64,000 nt of DNA, taken from positions 92,604,501 through 92,668,500 of the forward strand of contig CM059584.1 of NCBI GenBank assembly GCA_030407085.1, given 5' to 3'. The notes beneath the pieces were generated by a model. The model was not told the DNA's origin, ran no database searches, and was given only the letters and a program-made list of their open reading frames with translations. Position numbers and translations under genes: made by a program. This stretch comes from Trichopria drosophilae (Eukaryota > Arthropoda > Insecta > Hymenoptera > Diapriidae). This document shows, piece after piece, positions 11,041-22,550 of the stretch; position 1 is the stretch's first letter; the number at the start of each line of letters is the position of its first letter.

Positions 11041-11822
11041 AAACCGACCACGTTACATCGTTTCATTATTATGTGCGGATACTGCACCGACCCCACATTT
11101 GGCGATCCTGCCAGGATCTGTAGGTATAAGGAAAAGTGGACATTTGGACAGTTTTTTTTCTTATGACTTTTTCCTTTTATATTAAAGACAATTTCGATTT
11201 AAACCAGTACAGACAATTTAAAGCTTGACTGCAGCGTTATCGGGAGTGCCGAATAAATCGTAAATTTGACTATTAGATTAAAATTCAAATTCAATCGCGC
11301 GCATATAATTAGTGCGCGGTTCGCATACAATTAGCGCAAAAGTGCTGCTCGGGCGTTTCCGTCATTCGTCGGTTGAATTCGAACACTCATTTCGGAGTCG
11401 CAACTACGACGTGACGTCAAGGACCGCGAACTTTCGCCATTTCATATTCGGTTACTTTCCGCTTCCGCCGGAAGCTCTCGCTCCTTACGTACCAGTGCTC
11501 TTGCACTGAGACGCGACGTTACGTCATCATTCGTGACGTCAGCAGGGACGCGGCTCAGGCTCTCGACATTCTAAGTGCAGACCCGCCTTATTCGTGTGTG
11601 ATTGGGTGCTTCATCTTGTGCTCCCACGCGCGCCTCCTGCGCGGAAGCACCAGACACGTCAGTCGCGAATCTCCCCTTGCGACGACAGCACCGAGCTTGT
11701 GTATTGTCAGTGAATGCATGATCAACTGCGATCGTACTTAGACGCGTCTCTTTAGCGCGGTTTTTCTTATTCCGATAATTTCGGCGTAGAATTCCTCGCG
11801 TTTTCTCGATAGCTTAGGCAAG

Positions 11823-13922
11823 ATGCCTAAGAATCGAAGCCAAGGTGATGCCACGGACGAGTACCATAATTTTATTCAACTTGTGGCACTGCAGCATAAG
11901 GCCTTTGAGTCCTTTACTCGCGCAGCTGCGTGGCTGCTTACGCCAAACTTAACGACCGCCCAAGCAAAGATGCGACGTGAGCTCCTTGAAACAAAATGGA
12001 GACAGATCTCAGAGCGAGATGATACCATGTCGCCCTGAGAATCACTGCCGGCCTGCGCCACGCACGAATATTTTGCGGAGGATTTCATCGGGACGAGCGA
12101 AGAAAAATATTTGGAAATAGTCAGCGCGCTTACCGCCATCGTGGATCAAGCCGCGCCGACTAAACCAATCAGCACCAGTAGCCCTGCAGCTGCACTTCAA
12201 GACTTCACTTCGCGGCGAAAACAAGTGCCGCAAATAAAATTGCCGCATTTCTCTGGAAATTTTTTAAATTGCACTTCGTTTCGTGACCACTTCCAAGCTT
12301 TCATTATAAATGATCCGTCGTTTGACAACTTCGAACGACTTTATTATTTAAAATCGTGTCTAGAAGGCGACGCTACCGCCTTATTAAAAAATCTTGATGT
12401 CACTGCGAACCATTTCGAGATTGCTTGGAAGCTGCTCACGGAGCGATATGAAAATAAGCGTAGGTTATTAACATTACATTTACACAATTTATTGAATTTA
12501 AAATTGATTTCTCGTGACGGGTCTCCGTCAAATTTGCGTCAACTAATGGATTCAGCGCAAGAGTCCATCGATGCACTCGCGAAGCTCGGTCGTCCCGTAT
12601 CTGACGACCTTATTGTTCATTTGATTACGGAATGTCTTGACCGCGAAACTCGCGAGGCCTGGGAGTTTTCGCTCGAGGGGGACGATTTTGCAACTTATGC
12701 ACAATTAATGAAATTTTTTAAATTAAAAGTTCGTTCAGTCGAAGCCACGTCCCAACCTCGAGCCAAAGCAACTTCGGCCGAGCATTCGGCAATGCATCTT
12801 GCAAGTTCAAGCGATAAGAGCTCCGGAAAATGCATTTTATGCACTAGCGCACATCCTTTGTATAAATGCACTCAGTTTACCGGGAAATCAGTGACTCAAC
12901 GCTTGGAGACAGTCAAACAGCACTCGGTGTGCTCACATTGCCTTTCGCCGTATCACCGAATTGACACGTGCAGAAGTGATCGAACATGCGTGCATTGGAA
13001 AAGGCGCCATCATTCACTACTGCACTCACAGTCGCGTACCGCGCAGCCGCGTACAGAAACCCTCGCAGCAAGTACATCGAGTGGACTTGCGCCAAACGTC
13101 GATGCAACTTTGGTGCAGTCTCATCTAAGCACTCCTCAAGTGCCAGCACACATTGTGCTCGCTACGGTATGGGTATTGGTTACCACCGCATCGCAACGCG
13201 TCGTGAAAATTCGAGCGTTACTCAACCAAGGATCGAAGCATACTTTTATTTCACGAACAGCCGCTACAGAATTACGCGCGAAAACTTACGCCACGTCGAT
13301 GAGAGTGAACGGAATCGGGCAGAACGGAACCGCGAAGGTCGAACGAGTGATACCGATTTCGATAAGCTCAACGAAGAGCCTTGATATCGCGCTATCGACC
13401 GACGCTCTTATTCTCGAAACATTAACATCATATACGCCGAAATTCCGGTTCCCGGTAGCGCAATGGCCTTATCTGCAAGGTCTCGAATTAGCTGACGGGA
13501 ATCCCACGGATAACATAATCGGTGCCGATCTTTACGCGTACGGCAATACGGCAATAGATCAGTTAGATGCCCCCTCCATTCAGGTGCATCATGTGCATCG
13601 AACCGATGACGATCTCAACTCAACTCTCAAACGCATCTGGGAGGTTGAGGAGAACAGTACAGATCCCTACGTCTCTGAAGAGGACGCGCAATGCGAGCGC
13701 AATTTTAAAGAGACGCACTCTCGCGACGATGATGGTCGCTACATAGTACGCATACCGCTGCGTATACCCATCACCGCGGAACTCGGTGATACATACCGAC
13801 GTGCTGAACAATGCCTCTATTCCATAGAGCGACGTCCCGCTTCAAGGTGCCGAGAAGAAACTGCGCGCGGCCTACCGCGCAGTTGTAACATCCGAGCTCC
13901 TCCGCGATCATGTGGTGGATGA
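11823..13922 (+). pseudogene. BEL/Pao gag-protease polyprotein, one in-frame stop, catalytic Asp lost
   Basis: From ATG at 11823 a single frame runs about 700 codons, interrupted only by TGA at 12036-12038. The gag part has the Pao-type block LPHFSGNFLNCTSFRDHFQA and YLKSCLEGDA. Two Cys/His zinc-binding stretches follow (CILCTSAHPLYKC; CSHCLSPYHRIDTC). The aspartic protease core reads RALLNQGSKHTFIS, where the family has a DQGS catalytic triad, so the catalytic Asp is Asn. After IIGADLYA a short deletion leads to the RT leader LKRIWEVEE and SRDDDGRYIVRIPLR. Beyond about 13830 the frame continues out of phase over integrase sequence and ends meaninglessly at 13922. The polyprotein would normally form the virus-like particle and process itself; this copy cannot. 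Confidence 0.8.
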
Positions 13923-14335
13923 TGGAGTAGAATGGAGCTTTATTCCACCTGCCACACCTCACTTCGGGGGGCTGTGGGAGACTAGAGTGCGCTCCATGAA
14001 GCGCCACCTCAAGCGCGTGCTTGATCCATATACACCGACCTATGAGGAGCTTGCCACCCTCCTGTGTGGCATTGAGGCATGCTTTAACTCCCGTCCGTTA
14101 GCACCCTTGTACGAAGACAGCGAGCGGAATGTTTCTCGATCAACCTCAACGCCTTATGTTTATCGATCGACTAGCAAAACGATACTTGTCGCGCGATCTG
14201 TGTGCACGGGCATACCGCGCCTGAACTCTGTAACGAATCTCGTATCGTTTCGCATCGGCAACGATAAAATCTCAAATCTCGCGCGCTATTCCAGAAAAGC
14301 TATTCCGATTAAGCCCACCTGCGGCACCACTCTTT
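13830..14335 (+). pseudogene. BEL/Pao integrase C-terminal part
   Basis: In the frame +1 relative to the gag-protease ORF, the sequence reads LQGAEKKLRAAYRAV, then GVEWSFIPPATPHFGGLWE and VRSMKRHLKRVL. This is the part of the Pao integrase core with the catalytic Glu region (HFGGLWE). It goes on to ACFNSRPLAPLYED, the conserved NSRPL block. After about 14130 the match decays, with serine-rich nonsense to 14335. Its position directly after the RT leader defines the large internal deletion of the element. Confidence 0.8.
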
Positions 14336-14840
14336 GATTTCCTGGGAAGGTGCGACAAGATTTCCGGCTACTTCAAGGAGAACCGTCTTCACGCGTGCCT
14401 CGCGAACAGTTCTCTTTTCTTCTTTCGAATTCTTTAGTGTCGCGTTATCCAATTTTTCGCGGAATTACGGAATGATCGTCTCGCCAATCATGAGTTTCCC
14501 CACGATACGCGATTTCGCCATCTTTGCGCACCGCATCTCACTCCACCCGTGCGTTATCGGGCTTCGGAGTGTTCGGCCATTGATCGCGTGTTCGCATAAG
14601 AAAATTCATTTGCACAAACACATGCGTGAAGGAAACTCGGCTTTCCCAAATATCAATTGTCTTAAAAGACATTCTACGGCAACATATACGAAATTGTGCT
14701 TAGTATCCTGCCGCTTTGAGAAAATTAAATGTGAAAACCCAAAGTGCTCAAGTGTTCCTTTCATTTATTTACGAACCTGGACGACACGCAGTTAGTGCAG
14801 GGATCCAGTGTTAATGCGGATACTGCACCACCCTCACAAA

Positions 14841-16020
14841 TAGGTTCACTTAATGTCCACTATTAATGTTCATTTGAGTTTTTATTCACTTATGGTCTTT
14901 AATTTCTAATATCTTCATTCCTTTCACATTTATACATTTTTAGTTATTAACGTATCGAGGGGATAAAATATATCTTTTATCGATATACAGGCATGCTTAA
15001 AATCTCCTGAGGTCGTTGAAGTGTAGAGGTATTGAAGATGTCATCGACTCCTTTAGAAATGCGATGTTATCGTACTCCTTTCTAAGTCAGGCGGCACAAT
15101 CTCGGCATTTAGATGTCCATTGAATTGCAAGTTAATATTTTGGTCCAACATTTGGTACAATTGGATGAAATATTGAAGGGAAACATGCCTGGTCATCGGT
15201 GCTTAAATTTTTATAACAATTAGCACATAGGAGTTGCTATATCATCCGTAGAAATCACAATAAATAGTATTAGAGACAGAATGCACAGATAAGATCCTTC
15301 ATTAATCCATTCTCACAACGAGGAGCCATATATCCGTATTAACGAGTTCAATTCTGCAATGCAAATGGTGGATACGATCGTGAAGTGGGTTGAGGGGGTG
15401 ATAAGGCATCTTTACCATCTTGTGGTGCTGAAGGTATTTGAAGGTCGTTTGCTAGCGTCATGAGTTCCGTTCCGCCGTCGTTATAGTCGTTTTCTGTTTT
15501 AAGATTTTCCTTCCTTAAGTAGCAAATGGGTGACGGAGTCAGAAATTGCTGCGATAAGGTCTAATGGCCATCTGTATACTGAATGTTAAGTAGAACTGAA
15601 TATTATCAACGGCCAATTTTGTTAATCGGGGTAGTACAAGAATTATTCATAATCCAGCACTAATATACCCGAATTTTACGAATTTATTCCAGTAGACCTC
15701 CCATGTATTTCCTAGAATAATGTTCAAAGCATACGCGTCCAGCAGATCTTTTTGTCAAATCCCAGTGCCAACCATGCTCTGACCAGTTATAACCGGGGCA
15801 AATGAATTAATAGTCCCCAGTACAGCACACTTTTCCAACAACGATTAATACATACTTGAAACTTTGCAAGTTGCTTCATTTTGGCGAGTCTACCATACTC
15901 TAATTTGCGAAAATGGTCGTAAGTGCCGCGTTTTCCTATACGTATGCGCGAAGCATGTCGAATTCGTGATGTTGCCTTTTTAATAAATTCCAATGATAAT
16001 TTAGAAAGAAACTTGAAATG
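14841..16020. other. Unassigned sequence
   Basis: I see no recognisable element. A 95-codon minus-strand frame (15787-16074) is rich in Lys/Arg and has no known motif; I leave it unannotated. Confidence 0.4.
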
Positions 16021-16024
16021 TATT

Positions 16025-16345
16025 TTGTCCGACAAAAATATTGCTGCAATGAGCTTGTCTACCATTGTAAACACGTCGTATTTATGAGTTTATGTTTTGC
16101 GATAAATATATAGTTCATTTTTAAGTGTTTAATAATTATTTATAAAATCCGATGGTTATATTGTCCGACAAATTTCTTGCTACGTTTGTCTAATCCGACA
16201 GCATGAACATGTCATGTTTACGAAATTATGTTTTGTGATGAATACATGTCAGACAAAACAGACAAATGATAGATAAACATCAGTGCTCGCATGATATCGC
16301 ATTGTCCGACAAAAATAGTGATTCTTTCGTCCAGTCCGACAAAAA
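16025..16345 (+). repeat. Imperfect tandem repeat, about 138-bp unit with TTGTCCGACAA motif
   Basis: The near-palindromic motif TTGTCCGACAA(A) recurs at 16025, 16161 and 16302, with degenerate forms near 16188 and 16333. Sequence between the first two also aligns (GTCGTATTTATGAGTTTATG versus GTCATGTTTACGAAATTATG), giving units of about 136 and 141 bases. No coding capacity is seen. Confidence 0.6.
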
Positions 16346-16400
16346 CAAAGTTTAAGTAATCATTTCAGGATCTATCGTCAAATATTTCAGGTATATATAC

Positions 16401-16745
16401 ACACAGAAAAAAATCATTCTTAAAATTGTTACATCTTAATTCCATCATCGGGTGAGACTTAATTTAAGACCGAAATTGCTTTAATTTTCTTAAATTTAGT
16501 CAGTACTTTGGCTTAAAGTCTTACTTTCAGTGAGCAAAATTGACTTTTAGACGATAATTTGGCTTAAAATATGATTTATCGAGCTTATGGCATCTAAGTT
16601 AGACGAATCTTATTTCAAAACAAAATATTGGTTGAAAGTCAGTTTTGTTGTCTGAAAGTAAGACTTTAAGTCTAAATATTTAATGAAGCCTCACATAATG
16701 ATGAATTTAAGATATAACAATTTGAAGACTTATTTTTTTCTGTGT
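16401..16745. mobile_element. 345-bp foldback (MITE-like) element, TIR ACACAGAAAAAAAT
   Basis: The left arm starts ACACAGAAAAAAATCATTCT and the right end, read in reverse complement, starts ACACAGAAAAAAATAAGTCT. The two arms stay alignable for about 150 bases each (for example AAGTCTTACTTTCAG occurs in both), so nearly the whole element can fold into one hairpin. It has no coding capacity. Flanks are TA-rich (ATATATAC and ATAATTTA), so the target duplication is uncertain. This is a non-autonomous DNA element whose transposase source is not visible here. Confidence 0.8.
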
Positions 16746-16757
16746 ATAATTTAACAA

Positions 16758-16847
16758 TTAACCCTCCTGAACACGAGTTTTTCTTTTCCCATATGGAAAC
16801 AATGTAGTTTGGACGAGTATACTCGTCCTTTTGCACATGAGGGTTAA
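16758..16847. mobile_element. 90-bp TTAA-bounded piggyBac-like MITE
   Basis: The element reads TTAA-CCCTC at the left and GAGGG-TTAA at the right, the architecture of piggyBac-type ends in a TTAA target. Inside is a perfect 18-base palindrome, GGACGAGTATACTCGTCC, at 16811-16828. A related 90-base TTAA-bounded sequence lies at 23130-23219. Confidence 0.6.
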
Positions 16848-17880
16848 TATAATTAACGGCTTAAACCTACAAATTGCATTAGATGTTAAAATGATACAGT
16901 TTGAAAATCTCTAAACATTTCAAACACCTTGCGTCGTAATCAGTCGGATTCTCAAACGCTAGGCCTTGTCGAAACATTTATAATCTCAACTAGTAATGAA
17001 ATTAACAACGAAAAAGGAAAAAAAAAGAAAGAAGATAAAAATTCATAACCATAAAGTTAATATGATTTCGATTTGACAGTTACTTGGAATAGACTGGTAT
17101 ACGAATATGATTTGCTAGCATGTAATTATAATAAATCTAAAGAAAGAAAAAGGCAAATAATATAAAAAATAATATGAAAACAAAAAACAAAAAAAATATA
17201 TATAGACATGCAAAAAAAATATATAGAGATGCAAAAGATACAAATAATAAAAAATTTAAATTTAAAAAGAAACATGCGTAGCGTTTCGTTCCATCCCCTC
17301 CGCACTTGAACTCTTCAGTGAGGCTTGGCGGAAGGAATCAGCCTCAGACGCCCTAACTACACACTGATACTGAATTCTGATACACACATGCATGATATTT
17401 ATGCAGAACCCAGGTAAGAAAACATTCCCAAGTGATTGAAGGGATGGTTAATTAGGAAAGGAAAACTATATCTATGCTGACTCATCTTGATTATTATTTA
17501 AAGGAAATTAATTAATAAAAAACGAACCAAATTAGTGTATAGAAAATTTAGTGTGGTATATTAATCGATAATTATACATATGATGGATTTCACGTCAAAT
17601 GTCCAGACAAAAAAAAAATTTTCTCCAATCGAGCCCCAATTTTTTTTATGAGTTGTCCTATAGGTTAGTAATTATTCAGGAAAATATTTTTTAATTTTAT
17701 TAAAAATTGGAGGAGTGGGAGGGGGTGAAAGTTTGGAACTTTTTTATGTCACCCGCTACTTTGTGTATTTATTCCACTTAAACAAATAAATAAAAAATTT
17801 GTATCAGATAAACAAAAAAAAAAACGATATTTTGAAATTCAAGTATTTTGTAGGAAAAACCGTCAGCTTTCTGTTAAAAA
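16848..17880. other. AT-rich stretch, no gene recognised
   Basis: There are A-rich and low-complexity tracts. A short GC-richer patch at 17280-17370 has no recognisable coding content. Confidence 0.45.
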
Positions 17881-18241
17881 TATATAAAAAAAAAAACGTG
17901 CCCAAAGTCGTAGGTCGTGAGTTCCATCCCCGTCTGATGAACAATTTTTCGATTTCGTTTCCAAGCAGCAGCTCGCTGTTGGTAAGACGAGCCACGTTGT
18001 TTGTGTTTACGTTTCGAAAGTATTGTTTATCTGGCGGAAATCGACTCATGACCGCTGCTCTACTTGGTGTAGGTTTCTGCAGTCCTACATACACAAATGT
18101 GAAGTATGGCGCCATCTTTCTAAGTCGATCTGCAGCTCTCGCAAAATCCTAGTAAATAATATGGCAAAAACAATTGAGTAAAAAGGGCGATTCCGCCCGT
18201 TAATTAATAAATATAATAAAAAAAAAATATTAAAAAAAAAA
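17881..18241. other. Unassigned repeat-like segment
   Basis: Sequence of higher complexity at 17890-18150 includes GTCGTGAGTTCCATCCCCG, loosely like a B box of a tRNA-derived repeat, but no A box is visible upstream. An A-rich tract follows up to the gypsy element. Confidence 0.3.
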
Positions 18242-19230
18242 ATAAATAAAAACTGATGATTTATTTATTAATGATGATATTGAAACAGAGAAAACTGAAG
18301 ATGACGAGTTGTTTATTAATAATGATTGTTGCGTACGTGTGTAACAGGCGCGAAGGGGAAGAAGGGGGGTGCGAATGACACAAAAGATATCTTAATAGTA
18401 TATGTTTTATTAGGCGGTCCAGCACCCGTGTCCCATCGCGATCTCGCGTTACCTCGATTGCAAACGCGAACTTGTTATTCTAATGGCGCGCGAAGTCGAA
18501 CACCGGAGCGCGCACTTACAATTTCCGGCGTTCCGCTCGAAGTTGGTTACTACGAGTTTTTGCGGAAACGAGCCGACGAAGTTACTCGTTCCGCAGCTAC
18601 AAACTGTCTCTCCTGAGAGCCCACTTCCTCAAGATCCGTCAACGTGTCCGTGGACGGATCGACGTCGTTGTCACACACCGTCAGCATTTCCCGGCCTGGG
18701 GACCAGCTGAACATAGTAGTTTTCGCGAGCAGGCGACCGTCGTCGAGTCCTGCGAATTGCCAATTTCTGCAGGTTCCCAGCCGAAAACTGCTGATCGGTT
18801 CCTGAAATGCAGTTAGCCGAATTGTTCCGGAAAGGTCCCACGTCGTCGCATGAGACCGGATGCGCGGCGTTACCCTACATTTAATCTGATACGTATAAAT
18901 ATTAGTAGCTATAAGGAATTTAGATGATCTACGATCGACGGATCGTAACAATGATAATGAAAATGGGAAAAGTGAAAATAACGATTTATTTATTAATAAT
19001 AATAATGAAACTGCTGATTTATTTATTAATGACGATATTGAAAAAGAGAAAACTGAAAATGACGTTTTATTTATTAATAATAATATTGAACAAGAGAAAT
19101 GTGAAAATAATTATTTATTTATTAATAATAATGGCGAAGCTGATGATTTATTTATTAATGACAATATGAAATATGAAAATGTTATTGAAAAGGCTACAAT
19201 ATTTTCTTTTTTTACCAATAATGAGTAGGA
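18242..19230 (+). repeat. Coding tandem repeats (DLFINN type) at the gag/pol junction of gypsy A
   Basis: Translated in frame, the DNA repeats units like DLFINDDIEKEKTEND and LFINNNNE, seen at 18251-18326 and, after the inserted LTR, at 18951-19185. Underlying DNA units of roughly 45-60 bases share GATTTATTTATTAAT. They form an Asp/Asn/Glu-rich low-complexity linker upstream of the protease. A stop (TAG) follows near 19227. Confidence 0.65.
18327..18950 (-). mobile_element. Solo LTR of gypsy family B, 5-bp target duplication
   Basis: A 624-base LTR starts TGTTGCGTA and ends GATCGTAACA, and is flanked by ATGAT on both sides (18322-18326 and 18951-18955). It is closely similar along its length to the LTR at 54724-55358, whose element lies on the minus strand; orientation is given accordingly. 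A solo LTR arises by recombination between the two LTRs of a full element. Its target site is the coding repeat of gypsy A, so the insertion is younger than that element. Confidence 0.9.
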
Positions 19231-19288
19231 AGCAAACTCTAAAGAAACTTTTAATTTTAACAATAAAAATGACGAATTTTTTTATTCT

Positions 19289-21225
19289 TTGCCAGCAATT
19301 AATCACGTAGCTCAACAACAATATGCCCTCCTTTTAGATAATTTTGAGGTTAAATCAATTTTTACTGATTCAATTAGTGGTTCGAATATTGTAGTTGATG
19401 GTACTATTGATTCTATAAAATGCAAAATGATAATTGGTACAGCTTCGGATATTACTATAGTAAATTCCCGTTTATTGAATAAAACTTCAAATTCCAATTT
19501 GGTTTCAAACACAGATTTTCGTTTATTTACTGCCGATCAATCAGAAATGTTGTTCAAATACATAAACCCTGTAATTATTTCGATAGCTGATTTTTCTTTA
19601 AAAATAGATATAGTTTATTCAGATATTAAAGACGATTGTATTTTAGGTACAGACTTTTTACAAAAATCTGGATTATTAAATTTATTTAAAAAAATAGTTA
19701 AAGATAAGTTTGAAATTGTCGAAAATTCTTTACATTTAAATAATAATTCACAAAATAATCAAAATACCCTTTCAGATTTTTTATCTCAAGTTTTTGATTC
19801 TTTTTTTCAATCTTTCAATGAAACACAACAACTAATAATTAAAAAATTTTTATTTGATTTTTAAAATGTTTTTGCAAAAAATTCATTAGATATAGGAAAT
19901 TGTAAGTTATCATCTCACAAAATAGACACTGGTTCTCATGTTCCAATGAAACAATGTCCTCGTCGTGTTCCTTTCAACTATAGAAATAAAATCGATGAAA
20001 AAATGGATAAAATAAAAAAATTAAATATTATTGAGCCTAGTAATGATCCTTCTCCGGTCGTTTTGATTACTAAAAAAGATGGGTCGATTAGATTTTGTAT
20101 CGATTATAGAAAATTAAATGCTATTACAAAAAAATACGCAATTCCTCTTCCTCGAATTGAAGATATTTTTGAAACTTTAACTGGTTCCAAATGGTTTACG
20201 ACTCTCGACTTACAGAGTGGATATTGGCAGGTTAATTTAGCTCCTGAGGATAGATAGAAATCAACTTTTTGTTTAGCTTCTGAACTTTGGCAGTTTAAGG
20301 TTCTTCCTTTTGGTCTTTGTAATGCTCCTGCAACTTTCACTCGTCTAATGAATGTAGTATTAAATGATTTAATAGGAAAAATATGCCTAGTTTATCTTGA
20401 TGACATTATTACCTTTAGTCAAACTTTTGAAAAACATCTTGAAAACCTACATCTCGTATTTCTTAGACTTTCAGACGCTAATTTAAAACTTAAAAAAAAT
20501 GTTGTTTTTTACAAAATGAATTAGTTTATTTAGGTCATTTGATTTCAGATCAAGGTATTTGAGCAGATCCAAAAACAAGTTTCGGCTATTTCTAATTGGC
20601 CAATTCCTTGTAATAAAAAAAGTCTTCAATCTTTCTTAGGTTTTTGTTATTATTATACAAAGTTTATTAAAGATTTTGCGACTATTGCTAATCCTCTTCA
20701 TTTTCTAACAGGAGAAAAGACACATTTTATGGACCGATTCAGCTCAATTGAGTTTTGATCGACTAAAAAAGCATTAAGTTCACCTCCTCTTATTCAATTT
20801 CCAAGATTTAATAAATCTTTTATATTAGATACTGATGCTTCTAATTTTGGTATAGGTGCTGTACTTTCTCAAGTTTATGATAGTGATAGTGCACAAAATT
20901 CTTCTGAAAGAGTTATCGCTTATTATAGTTCGGTTCTAAATAAAGCAGAAAGAAATTACTGCGTTACTCGTAGAGAACTTTTAGCAATTGTTAAATCTGT
21001 TCAATATTTTAAACATTTTCGTCTTGGTCGAAAATTTATAATTAGATCTGATCATTCTTCAATTAGATGGTTATTATCTTCTTTTAAAAATCCTGAAGAA
21101 CAACTTGCTAGATGGTTCGAAATTCGTTCCCAATTCTATTATAATCTTGAATATCGTCCTGGAAAAAATCACTCTAATGCAGATGGTTTATTGCGAATGA
21201 TATGCGAATGTCATAAATGCCAATA
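19289..21225 (+). pseudogene. Gypsy A protease-reverse transcriptase-RNase H
   Basis: Protease: the first frame (19289-19864) has MIIGTASDITIVN where an active enzyme has a DTG/DTGS core, so the catalytic Asp and Gly are altered; DCILGTDFLQKSG follows as the conserved flap-distal ILGxD block. Reverse transcriptase: KKDGSIRFCIDYRKLN and FTTLDLQSGYWQV carry the motif-A Asp (19946-20257). A stop (TAG) follows near 20258; then FKVLPFGLCNAPATF and the catalytic YLDD at about 20394 remain. RNase H: ILDTDASNFGIGAVLSQ, RRELLAIVKSV and RSDHSSIRWL at 20820-21090. Several frameshifts and stops separate these blocks. Confidence 0.85.
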
Positions 21226-21305
21226 GTTATTTAAAAAATGTAATCCACAGATTAAAAATGTATTTCGTACTACTTGTGCTTTTTCTGACTTAATTAATTG
21301 GGTAA

Positions 21306-22550
21306 ATGCTCAAAATAATGATCCTGAAATTAAATTATTACTGGAATCTAAAAAAAAATTTTATTCCTGTTTGGAATTCTGTTTCTCATTTTGGCAATTC
21401 TTTTAAGATTTATCTTTCATATTGGGACTCGTTAGAACTTAAAAATGGTATTTTATATAAACGTTGGGAATCTCCGGACAATTCTAAAACTGTTTTACAA
21501 ATTATTGTTCCTAAAAGTGTAATTAAACATATTCTAATGGAAGCACATAATTCTGTAACTGCTGGTCATTTTGGCATTAATAAAACGTTAGCTAAAATTA
21601 GAGAACGATTTTATTGGTCTTCGTGTAAACTTGATGTTGAATTATGGTGCAAATCTTGTAAGGTTTGTTTTTCGAAAAAGGGTCTTCAAAACGATATTTT
21701 GGAGAATTTCAAATTTATAATATAGGACTCCTTAAGAACGTTTAGGAATTGATATTTTAGGTCCACTTCCAAAATCTTTCTCCAAAAATAAATATTTGTT
21801 AGTTATTACCGATTATTTCACGAGATGGCCCGAAATTTTTGCTATTCCAAATCGCCATGCTTTAACAATTGTGGAAATTTTAATTTCTCATATTGTCTCA
21901 CGATTTGGGATTCCATTGGAAATTCATTCTGATCAGGGTCCTGAATTTGAATCAACTATTTTTAAAGAAATGTTAAATTTATTAGGGATACATAAAACTC
22001 GAGCTACTCCTCTTCATCCGCAATCAAATGGTGTTGTTGAACGATTAAATAGAAAAATTTTAGATTTTCTTTCCAAATTCGTTTCTAAGCATCAAAAAGA
22101 CTGGGATTCTTGGATTCCTTATTTTCTTCTGGCATATCGTTCTTCAAAACATAACACCACTGAGTTTTCTCCTGCTATGGTATTATTTGATCGAGAAATT
22201 AAACTTCCTTTATGCTTACTTAAGGAAGTCTTACAGAATACGTTGTTGAATTGCGAGATAAATTAAATTTAGTTCATGATATTACGAGACAAAATTTATC
22301 TTTGAAATCACTCCAAATGAAGTCACGTTATGATACTAAAAAATATTTGAATTCTTTCGAAGTAGGACATAGAGTTTGGCTCTTTGCTCCCCGTAGAGTC
22401 AAAGGAAGATGTCCGAAATTACAATCTAATTGGGAAGGACTTTATGTTATTAAAACTAAATTGAATGAAGTCGTTTTTAGAATTAATAAAATCCCTAACG
22501 GAAAATACAAAGTAGTCCATGTAAATAGATTGACGCCATACATTGATTAA
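21306..22550 (+). pseudogene. Gypsy A integrase with C-terminal chromatin/DNA-binding tail
   Basis: The integrase is nearly complete in three frames. Its zinc-binding HHCC region shows EAHNSVTAGHFG, then CKSCKVC (21540-21670). The catalytic core has DYFTRWPE, then HSDQGPEFES and a later NGVVERLNRK, giving the D,D(35)E triad. After a frame change near 22250 the tail reads SFEVGHRVWLF and WEGLYVIKTKLNEVVF, the GPY/F-type region, ending at a stop at 22548. It would insert the DNA copy into the genome; frame breaks near 21720 and 22250 make it inactive. Confidence 0.85.

Larger units (their letters stand above)
11060..14840 (+). mobile_element. Internally deleted BEL/Pao LTR retrotransposon
   Basis: This is a plus-strand BEL/Pao element carrying gag, protease, the first part of the reverse transcriptase and the end of integrase, with almost all of RT, RNase H and the integrase core deleted (junction near 13830). 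A likely LTR end and primer-binding region lies at 11066-11125: TGCGGATACTGCACC, then TTGGCGATCCTGCCAGGATC. The same TGCGGATACTGCACC recurs at 14816-14830 near the right end, consistent with LTR tips, although the remaining putative LTR sequences do not align well. It is therefore a non-autonomous, decayed copy. Confidence 0.75.
18242..22550 (+). mobile_element. Ty3/gypsy LTR retrotransposon A, degenerate, 5' truncated
   Basis: A plus-strand gypsy-type element with protease, reverse transcriptase, RNase H and integrase in the canonical Ty3 order. It begins inside a stretch of coding tandem repeats and is interrupted there by a solo LTR of another family (18327-18950). The base composition is strongly AT-rich, unlike the GC-richer gypsy copy at 51.9-55.4 kb, marking a distinct family. 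I could not find its own LTRs on either side. The reading frame is broken in many places, so it is inactive. Confidence 0.85.

Noticed and set aside
15787..16074. 95-codon basic minus-strand ORF
   Set aside because: No motif, AT-rich, overlaps the tandem repeat; probably chance.
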